This document shows, in pieces, positions 58,266 through 64,000 of a stretch of 64,000 nucleotides of DNA. The position numbers and the translations under genes were made by a program. Source of the stretch: MH13 sp040219355. Lineage in GTDB: Bacteria; Pseudomonadota; Alphaproteobacteria; Rhizobiales; MH13. Positions within the stretch are counted from its first letter, which is position 1. Each line of letters opens with the position of its first letter. The stretch covers positions 68,625 to 132,624 of the forward strand of contig JAVJSN010000001.1 in assembly GCA_040219355.1 (NCBI GenBank). The letters run 5' to 3'. Below the pieces are notes generated by a model. That model was not told where the DNA came from and made no database searches. It was given only the letters and a program-made list of their open reading frames with translations.

Positions 58266-58745
58266 ATGTCCCTCGTCAACCGACCTGCCCGCCGACCTGA
58301 TGCACCAGCTATGTGCCAGCTTCTCAATGCGATTATTCGCGAGGGCGGAACGACCGCGCATCGCGAACCATTCTCCGAAGACAAAATGATCGCGCTTTAT
58401 GTCGAAGCACCGCTGGGTATTGCGTGTACCGTCGCGGCTGAGGGCGACGACATTCTAGGCTTTCAGTCACTGGAATGGCCTGACCACCATTGGTCTGGCG
58501 ACAACGCCCTTCCTGCAGGTTGGGCCGTTATTGCGACCTATGTGGCGCAAGCCGCGCATGGACGTGGGATTGGGCGGTTGTTGTTCGCAGACACAATCAA
58601 GGCCGCGAAGAAGGCAAGTGTGAAGATCATTGATGCCACCATCCGCCACGAGAACACGGGTGGTCTGGCCTATTACAGCCGGATGGGGTTTGTGGACTAC
58701 CGCCAATATGACGAGGCATGTGCGAAGCGGTTCGATCTGACCTGA
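58266..58745 (+). CDS. GNAT-family N-acetyltransferase
   Basis: A 159-residue acetyltransferase. The acetyl-CoA-binding motif A is VAQAAHGRGIGRLLFADTIK (R-G-x-G-x-G/A pattern as HGRGIGRLL), preceded by the strand GWAVIATYV and followed by the motif B strand IIDATIRHENTGGLAYYSRMGF. The target is unknown; small-molecule amine or antibiotic resistance-type (phosphinothricin-like) acetyltransferases share this layout. The ATG overlaps, on the other strand, the start of a truncated frame, and no ribosome-binding site is clear. It follows the ligase scar and converges on SURF1. Confidence 0.88.
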   Translation: MSLVNRPARRPDAPAMCQLLNAIIREGGTTAHREPFSEDKMIALYVEAPLGIACTVAAEGDDILGFQSLEWPDHHWSGDNALPAGWAVIATYVAQAAHGRGIGRLLFADTIKAAKKASVKIIDATIRHENTGGLAYYSRMGFVDYRQYDEACAKRFDLT

Positions 58746-58758
58746 TGCCGGGTCTGAT

Positions 58759-59502
58759 TTAGCGTCGGCGACGCTGCACCAAAACGGTGCCCACCACCGC
58801 CAGCAGCACAGCTGCCAAACCGTACCAGGTGAGCATGTATTCAAGATGCCGGTTTGAGAAGTTGAACTTGGTCTCACCAGCCTGTGGCAGGCCGCCAACA
58901 GCGCTTGCAGGCATATCAACCGTGATCGGTAGCGCGGCGCCGACACCCGTCGCCTGCATCATCTGTGTGACGCTGCGGCGATAGAGCAAACCTTGTTCAT
59001 AGTCAGGGTCAGGCGTGAACCGATCTGGCCGATCATCCGGACGCACGAGCCCTTCAAAGCTGATAATGCCGGAAGGAGCGTCTCGAACCAGCGCATCGGG
59101 CGCCAACTCGAATGGGATGAAACCCCGATTGACGAAAACAAGTTGACCGCCATCCGTTTCAAAGGGTTGCATCATCCAATAGCCAGGCCCTTCATAGGGA
59201 CCGTTGGGGTCAGAAAGCGTGGTGAACACACGCACCGGCTCTGCGATGAACTGACCGACCAAAAGCGCGCGGCGATAGGCGACAACATCGTCTGAACCCT
59301 CTTCTTCGGCATACGTTGGTAACGGCACGAGGCCCGCTTCTTCGACCAGTTCATGCAAAGGTATTGGAGGTAGCGTTGGCCTCGTTTCTGCCTGAGCAAT
59401 CAAATCCTCTTTCCAAGCCAGACGCTGCATCTGCCAGGTGCCCAGACCCAGCAGCGTGACAAACGCGCCAAGGATAAGCGCAATAGTGAAGAAGCGCTTC
59501 AT
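58759..59502 (-). CDS. SURF1 family cytochrome oxidase assembly protein
   Basis: A 247-residue membrane protein with one helix at each end (FFTIALILGAFVTLLGLGTWQ and the C-terminal MLTWYGLAAVLLAVVGTVLV) and a periplasmic domain between. GTWQMQRLAWK, FVNRGFIPFE and NRHLEYMLTWYGLA are SURF1 signatures. It assists haem a insertion into cytochrome oxidase subunit I. It closes the ctaD-to-SURF1 operon; a decayed copy of part of its 3' end is present at 57.9-58.1 kb. Confidence 0.94.
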   Translation of the reverse strand: MKRFFTIALILGAFVTLLGLGTWQMQRLAWKEDLIAQAETRPTLPPIPLHELVEEAGLVPLPTYAEEEGSDDVVAYRRALLVGQFIAEPVRVFTTLSDPNGPYEGPGYWMMQPFETDGGQLVFVNRGFIPFELAPDALVRDAPSGIISFEGLVRPDDRPDRFTPDPDYEQGLLYRRSVTQMMQATGVGAALPITVDMPASAVGGLPQAGETKFNFSNRHLEYMLTWYGLAAVLLAVVGTVLVQRRRR

Positions 59503-59508
59503 GTCGGC

Positions 59509-59901
59509 CTATCCGTGATGGCCACCAGAGACATCATCGTTGCGCACCTCTGTCGCGTCCATCTGATACTGACGCGCGATGAGCCAACCCTTGAGAGGCC
59601 GCAGCGGGAGGAGGCAGGTGACGAGAATAATCGGTAAGGAAACCGCAGCATGCACCCAGAATGAAGGCTGGTAAGCAATCTCCAGCCACAGCGCTGCACC
59701 CACAGCGATAAACCCGGCAAAGAAGGTGATGAAAACCGCCGGTCCGTCCCCGGAATCTGCAAAGCCATAGTCCAGATCGCAGACATCGCAGCGCTCTTGC
59801 AGTGTGATCCAACCGTTGAACAGCTTGCCCTGTCCGCAGCGGGGGCACTTGCCGCGATACCCAGCCATCAATGTCTGTGGCGTGTGCGGAACGGGTGTCA
59901 T
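59509..59901 (-). CDS. DUF983 family membrane protein
   Basis: A 130-residue protein with an N-terminal zinc-ribbon-like part (GKCPRCGQGKLFNGWITLQE, then CDVCDLDYGF) and two membrane helices. DUF983 proteins lie between ctaE and SURF1 in alphaproteobacteria and are presumed oxidase assembly factors. The two Cys pairs could bind zinc or copper. Confidence 0.9.
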   Translation of the reverse strand: MTPVPHTPQTLMAGYRGKCPRCGQGKLFNGWITLQERCDVCDLDYGFADSGDGPAVFITFFAGFIAVGAALWLEIAYQPSFWVHAAVSLPIILVTCLLPLRPLKGWLIARQYQMDATEVRNDDVSGGHHG

Positions 59902-59978
59902 GATATTGTGTCCTTAGAAAGAGAAACGGGCGACCCTATTGGACCGCCCGCTGTTGGTGTCAAAGCCAAGCAGTCGAC

Positions 59979-60812
59979 CTAGAAATTGCCGCCGCCGCCA
60001 TAGCCCCAGACATAAATGGCAACGAACAGGAACAACCAGACCACATCGACAAAGTGCCAATACCAAGCAGCGGCCTCGAAGCCGAAATGCTTCTTCGGCG
60101 TCATCTGACCTTGCAGAACCCGGAACAGGCACACAGCCAGGAAGACTGTTCCAACGAACACGTGGAAGCCATGGAAGCCAGTCGCCATGTAGAAGGTGGC
60201 GCCATAAATGTGGCCAGAGAAATCAAAGTGCGCGTGGCTGTACTCATAGATTTGCACAATAGAGAACAGGACACCCAGTGCCACGGTGAGTGCCAGGCCC
60301 TGCTTCACGCCTTCGCGGTCGCCATGGATCATCGCATGGTGCGCCCAAGTGACCGTCGTGCCGGATGTCAGCAAAATCACGGTGTTCAAGAGCGGCAAGT
60401 GCCAAGGATCGAAGGTTTCGATGCCTTGTGGAGGCCACACGCCCCCGAAAAGCTCAGCGCGCATGGGCTGTTCGGCAGGACCGGGGAAGAAGCCCGCATC
60501 GAAATAGGCCCAAAACCAGGCAACAAAGAACATCACCTCTGAGGCGATGAAGAGCATCATTCCATAGCGCAAGTGCAAGGAAACAACTGGCGTATGATCG
60601 CCAGCCATCGACTCGCGGATCACATCGCGCCACCACATAACCATGGTGTAGAGAACACCAAGCATGCCCAGCGCGAAGAAGATCCAGGTTCCGCCGTGGA
60701 ACCAGGTGACTGTCCCGATGGCCAACACAAGCGCAGACACCGAACCGATGAACGGCCACGGGCTGGGCGGAATGATATGATAGTCGTGATCTGTTGCGTG
60801 ACCTGAGGCCAT
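59979..60812 (-). CDS. ctaE: Cytochrome c oxidase subunit III
   Basis: A 277-residue seven-helix subunit of the aa3-type oxidase. It begins HDYHIIPPSPWPFIGSVSAL, has the ESMAGDHTPVVSLHLRYGMM region, FVAWFWAYFDAGFFP and the GFHGFHVFVGTVFLAVC helix, all standard. It stabilises the core and proton uptake but carries no redox centre. Confidence 0.97.
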   Translation of the reverse strand: MASGHATDHDYHIIPPSPWPFIGSVSALVLAIGTVTWFHGGTWIFFALGMLGVLYTMVMWWRDVIRESMAGDHTPVVSLHLRYGMMLFIASEVMFFVAWFWAYFDAGFFPGPAEQPMRAELFGGVWPPQGIETFDPWHLPLLNTVILLTSGTTVTWAHHAMIHGDREGVKQGLALTVALGVLFSIVQIYEYSHAHFDFSGHIYGATFYMATGFHGFHVFVGTVFLAVCLFRVLQGQMTPKKHFGFEAAAWYWHFVDVVWLFLFVAIYVWGYGGGGNF

Positions 60813-60865
60813 CGGTGATCTCCTAAATGCGATGCGCCAGCCGAAGTCAGCGCTCCCCCTAAATC

Positions 60866-61438
60866 CTAATTCGAACTGTTTGCCGCAATCTCCGCCTCGG
60901 CAGGCGCGTCGGCGGCAAACATTGTGTAGCTCAACGTGATGGTGTCGATGCGATCATTGTCCGGGTCATCCAAGATTTCTGGATCGACGAAAAACACCAC
61001 ACCCATATCGATGCCTTGGTTTGGCTCAAGATGCTGCATCTCAAAGCAGAAGCAGTGCATCTTGTGGAAGTAGATCCCAGCCTGTGGCGGCGAAACGTTG
61101 AATGTGGCCGTGCCGTAGGTGTCCTGATCGGTAAGGTTATCGGCGCGATAGAAGATTTCCGTTACCTGGCCAATGGGCACTTCGATCTCGTTGACCAGCG
61201 GATCAAGATCCCAGCCGAGTCCAGCGGCTACGTTTCCATCAAACCGCACTTTGATGGTGCGGTCTGACACAGCATCGGGTGCAACGTCAGCCACTTGCGT
61301 GGTGCCACCAAAACCAGTTACCCGGCAGAAAAGCTCATAAAGCGGAACGGCGGCATAGGCGACGCCAACCATGCAGCCGACAAAGACGCTGAGCGCCATG
61401 GCTGTTTTGAGCGGGCGCGATAAGGATCGAGAGGTCAT
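60866..61438 (-). CDS. ctaG: Cytochrome c oxidase copper chaperone CtaG/Cox11
   Basis: A 190-residue protein anchored by one N-terminal helix (TAMALSVFVGCMVGVAYAAV) with a periplasmic immunoglobulin-like domain. The copper-binding MHCFCFEMQHLEP motif is intact. It delivers copper to the CuB site of subunit I. The ATG at 61438 overlaps the coxF stop (TGATG). Confidence 0.95.
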   Translation of the reverse strand: MTSRSLSRPLKTAMALSVFVGCMVGVAYAAVPLYELFCRVTGFGGTTQVADVAPDAVSDRTIKVRFDGNVAAGLGWDLDPLVNEIEVPIGQVTEIFYRADNLTDQDTYGTATFNVSPPQAGIYFHKMHCFCFEMQHLEPNQGIDMGVVFFVDPEILDDPDNDRIDTITLSYTMFAADAPAEAEIAANSSN

Positions 61439-61659
61439 CAATAGGGCCTCGATATGATGCCAGGTCCTTGAACAAGGCTGACGACATAAAACACGATCAC
61501 CACCGCGCCGAGCGCCAAGGCCATGGCGATGGAGCGTGAACGGCGTTGCTTGGAGTAAAAGTCGCGGTCGCTGTCCGACATCTTCACCTCTTCGGTGTTG
61601 GTCGCAACAGGTCTGGGCGCCTCAGGCGCTTGGCGCATCTGGCGTGGTTGACTTGCCAT
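61438..61659 (-). CDS. coxF: CoxF-like small oxidase assembly protein
   Basis: A 73-residue protein with a polar N-terminus (SDSDRDFYSKQRRSRSIAMA) and a single membrane helix (MALALGAVVIVFYVVSLVQG), typical of CoxF between ctaB and ctaG. GGGAGG upstream of the ATG at 61659 sets the start; an ATG 26 codons later is the usual start in shorter homologues. Confidence 0.85.
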   Translation of the reverse strand: MASQPRQMRQAPEAPRPVATNTEEVKMSDSDRDFYSKQRRSRSIAMALALGAVVIVFYVVSLVQGPGIISRPY

Positions 61660-61661
61660 CG

Positions 61662-62657
61662 TCAGCCTCCCACCACGAAGGTCAACGCCGAGGGCATGGC
61701 AAGCGCAAAGCCTGTCAGGCGCTCTACGATGTCTTCGCCAAGCATCACGGCGAACACGGCAAAGAGATAAAGGATCGAAAAGCCAAACAGTTTGCCAGCG
61801 GCTTTGTTGCGCGCGGGAATGTCGCCAGCGCGGGACAGACGCAGGGCGTGCTGGATAAAGCCAAAGCCGCCCGCCATCGTCACGAGCAGATAGAGGACGC
61901 CAGCATAGCCCAGGAATGCAGGCAGAACAGCCAGCGGGGCAAGCAGGACGGAGTAAAGCAGGATTTGCTGACGGGTTACCTTGTCGCCTGCCACATTGGG
62001 CAGCATCGGAACGCCAGCGCGGCCGTAATCTTCTTCTTTCAGGATCGCCAGCGCCCAGAAATGCGGTGGCGTCCACATGAAGATGATCAACACCATCAGG
62101 ATCGGTTCAAGGCTCAGTGAGCCCGTGACGGCCAGCCAGCCAATGGCCGGTGGGAACGCCCCAGCCAGACCGCCAATAACAATATTTTGCGGCGTCGAGC
62201 GCTTCAGCCACATCGTGTAAATGTTGACGTAAAAGAAGATGGTGAAGGCGAGCATCGCAGCTGATTGCCAATTCACCAAAAGCCCAAGCACAGCGACCGA
62301 GCCAATTGATAGCAAAATGCCGAATCCCAGCGCTTGGCGCGGCGTAACCGCACCTGACGGAATTGGGCGCAGCGCCGTGCGGCCCATCACAGCGTCGATG
62401 TCTGCGTCGTACCACATATTGAGCGCGCCAGACGCACCCGCACCAATGGCGATGCAGAGCACGGCGGTGAGCGCGACAAACGGATGCAACGCGCCAGGCG
62501 CGGCGATAAGACCAGCCAAAGCAGTGAACACCACCAACGACATCACCCGCGGCTTGAGCAGGTTGATGTAATCGCGTGCAGACGCTGTCGAGAGCCCGGC
62601 CTCGCGCAAGGCGAGGCTAGGGTTTGCAGCGTCAGATGTGGCGTCCGTAAGACTCAT
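61662..62657 (-). CDS. ctaB: Protohaem IX farnesyltransferase (haem o synthase)
   Basis: A 331-residue UbiA-family prenyltransferase with about nine helices that adds a farnesyl group to haem b on the way to haem a. The two Asp-rich motifs are NMWYDADIDAVMGRT and KEEDYGRAGVPMLP; KPRVMSLVVFTALAGL opens the protein. It sits between ctaD and coxF. Confidence 0.97.
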   Translation of the reverse strand: MSLTDATSDAANPSLALREAGLSTASARDYINLLKPRVMSLVVFTALAGLIAAPGALHPFVALTAVLCIAIGAGASGALNMWYDADIDAVMGRTALRPIPSGAVTPRQALGFGILLSIGSVAVLGLLVNWQSAAMLAFTIFFYVNIYTMWLKRSTPQNIVIGGLAGAFPPAIGWLAVTGSLSLEPILMVLIIFMWTPPHFWALAILKEEDYGRAGVPMLPNVAGDKVTRQQILLYSVLLAPLAVLPAFLGYAGVLYLLVTMAGGFGFIQHALRLSRAGDIPARNKAAGKLFGFSILYLFAVFAVMLGEDIVERLTGFALAMPSALTFVVGG

Positions 62658-62713
62658 AAAAGCTCGTCTTGTTGAAAGAGGAAGCGCGGCGAGTGACCCG
62701 CCGCGCCAAGACC

Positions 62714-64000
62714 TTAGTGCTTGTCGAAAGTGACGCGCGGCAGTTTTTCAAACTGGTGGAACGGTGGAGGGGACGTCAGCGTCCATTCCAACGTCGTTGC
62801 GCCTTCACCCCATGGGTTGTCGCCAGCCTTGCGCTTGGCGGCAAAGGCATGAGCCACGCCGATGAGGAAGATCAGCACACCGATACCGGAGATGTAGGAA
62901 CCGTAGGAGGAAACAGCGTTCCAGCCAGCATACGCATCGGGATAGTCGGCATAGCGACGTGGCATACCGTTGAGGCCGAGGAAGTGCTGCGGGAAGAACA
63001 ACAGGTTCACACCAATAAAGGTGACCCAGAAATGCAGCTTGCCGAGGAACTCGGAGTACATGTAGCCGAACATTTTGGGGAACCAGTAGTACCAGGCCGC
63101 AAAGATGCCGAACACGGCGCCAAGCGACAGCACGTAGTGGAAGTGGGCAACCACATAGTAGGTGTCGTGGAACGCACGATCGAGGCCAGCATTGGCAAGC
63201 TGCACACCCGTCACACCACCGACGGTGAACAGGAAGATGAAACCCAGCGACCAGATCATCGGTGTGGTGAAGCGGATAGAGCCGCCCCACATGGTGGCAA
63301 TCCAAGAGAAGATTTTCACACCCGTTGGCACCGCGATCACCATGGTGGCGAACACGAAGTAGGCCTGCGTCTCGACCGAAAGGCCGACCGTGTACATGTG
63401 GTGCGCCCAGACGATGAAGCCGACCACACCGATGGCCACCATGGCGTAGGCCATGCCGAGATAGCCAAAGATCGGCTTCTTGGAGAAGGTGGAGATAATG
63501 TGGCTGACGATGCCAAACGCCGGCAGGATCATGATGTAGACTTCAGGGTGACCGAAGAACCAGAACAGGTGCTGGAACAAGATCGGATCGCCGCCGCCAG
63601 CCGGATCAAAGAAGGTGGTGCCGAAGTTACGGTCGGTCAGCAACATGGTGATGGCGCCAGCCAGAACCGGCAATGCCAGCAGAAGCAGGAAGCCCGTCAC
63701 CAGGATCGCCCAGGCAAAAAGCGGCATTTTATGCAGCGTCATGCCAGGGGCACGCATGTTGAAGATGGTGGTGATGAAGTTGATGGCACCGAGGATCGAG
63801 GATGCACCAGCGATGTGCAGCGAGAGGATCGCAAAATCAACTGCAGGTCCTGGATGGCCGGATGTTGAAAGCGGCGGATAGATCGTCCAACCACCGCCGA
63901 CGCCAAGACCACCAGGAGGGCCTTCAACGAACATGGAAATAACCAACAGGATTAGCGCTGGTGGCAACAGCCAGAACGAGATGTTGTTCATCCGCGGGAA
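62714..64000 (-). CDS. ctaD: Cytochrome c oxidase subunit I, 5'-truncated by the window
   Basis: About 428 C-terminal-side residues of the haem-copper oxidase catalytic subunit are present; the N-terminus lies beyond 64000. Visible are FWFFGHPEVYIMILPAFG with the CuB His and its cross-linked Tyr, AHHMYTVGL with the paired CuB histidines, the K-channel region TVGLSVETQAYFVFATMVIA, and HFHYVLSLGAVF with both haem ligands. This identifies a canonical aa3-type oxidase. The downstream order ctaB-coxF-ctaG-ctaE is standard. Confidence 0.97.
   Translation of the reverse strand, partial: FPRMNNISFWLLPPALILLVISMFVEGPPGGLGVGGGWTIYPPLSTSGHPGPAVDFAILSLHIAGASSILGAINFITTIFNMRAPGMTLHKMPLFAWAILVTGFLLLLALPVLAGAITMLLTDRNFGTTFFDPAGGGDPILFQHLFWFFGHPEVYIMILPAFGIVSHIISTFSKKPIFGYLGMAYAMVAIGVVGFIVWAHHMYTVGLSVETQAYFVFATMVIAVPTGVKIFSWIATMWGGSIRFTTPMIWSLGFIFLFTVGGVTGVQLANAGLDRAFHDTYYVVAHFHYVLSLGAVFGIFAAWYYWFPKMFGYMYSEFLGKLHFWVTFIGVNLLFFPQHFLGLNGMPRRYADYPDAYAGWNAVSSYGSYISGIGVLIFLIGVAHAFAAKRKAGDNPWGEGATTLEWTLTSPPPFHQFEKLPRVTFDKH

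Noticed and set aside
58139..58267. Minus-strand frame starting MKIADLKAAVDQTS...
   Set aside because: It looks protein-like for 35 codons but runs into the ligase remnant and has no ribosome-binding site; at most a truncated 5' gene end.
62669..63868. A 399-codon open frame on the plus strand opposite ctaD
   Set aside because: Its translation is His/Glu/Arg-rich with no domain and is the mirror of a well-supported oxidase gene.

Overview
The window is chromosomal DNA from an alphaproteobacterium, most likely of the order Hyphomicrobiales (Rhizobiales). The main evidence is gene order. A murA - DUF2948 - hisD - UPF0262 - low-Mr phosphatase - infA - maf - yacG run is followed later by a FixL/FixJ/FixK oxygen-signalling cluster, a PodJ-like polarity protein, SbmA/BacA, the TIGR02186/TauE pair and the aa3 oxidase cluster ctaD-ctaB-coxF-ctaG-ctaE-DUF983-SURF1. 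Rhizobial-type palindromic intergenic repeats also occur. Species cannot be named from sequence reading alone.

Layout. 0-3.5 kb: the 3' end of an FAD/BBE oxidase, two small envelope genes, an L,D-transpeptidase, a secreted hypothetical, a helically phased GTCCGC repeat and tRNA-Thr(GGT). 3.7-9.7 kb: the murA-to-yacG housekeeping run. 9.8-17.1 kb: a chemoreceptor, tRNA-Phe(GAA), a compact AlkB-like monooxygenase / MMPL exporter / secreted-protein operon, and DUF533. 17.2-21.8 kb: DUF2165, an FG-GAP protein, mmsA, purU and a TIGR01244 phosphatase-like protein. 21.8-23.2 kb: an isolated phage-type lysis cassette (endolysin, holin-like protein, overlapping inner and outer spanin candidates) with no other phage genes in view. 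23.3-30.1 kb: a receiver protein, an AbrB-type permease, hemN behind a perfect FNR/FixK box, then fixK, a stand-alone receiver (FixT-like candidate), fixJ and a haem-PAS fixL. 30.2-39.6 kb: an aminotransferase, mscL, an SLC5-type hybrid histidine kinase with a LuxR-type partner (CrbS/CrbR-like), a RIME-like repeat, an HSL-type hydrolase coupled to a double-hotdog thioesterase, and a coiled-coil periplasmic protein.

39.6-55.5 kb holds the four-part ligase-associated DNA repair set split in two: Lhr-like helicase plus PdeM at 39.7-43.0 kb, and metallo-beta-lactamase exonuclease plus ATP-dependent ligase at 52.8-55.5 kb. Between them lie DUF3429, TIGR02186-TauE, the PodJ-like protein, a MerR regulator with a textbook 19-bp-spacer promoter, an HCCA isomerase and SbmA. 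55.5-58.3 kb is accessory-looking: an outer-membrane barrel, a LuxR-type regulator, and a scar holding decayed pieces of both flanking genes (SURF1 C-terminus and ligase C-terminus), which looks like the junction of an old duplication. A GNAT gene and the cta cluster follow to the end, where ctaD runs off the window.

Functionally, the window joins envelope biogenesis (murA, L,D-transpeptidase, PodJ-like, MscL, SbmA) with oxygen-responsive respiration (FixLJK, oxygen-independent HemN, aa3 oxidase assembly). The most unusual items are the orphan lysis cassette with embedded spanins, the ligase/SURF1 scar, the receiver protein inside the fix cluster, the AlkB-MMPL operon, and several well-formed but unassigned palindromes.
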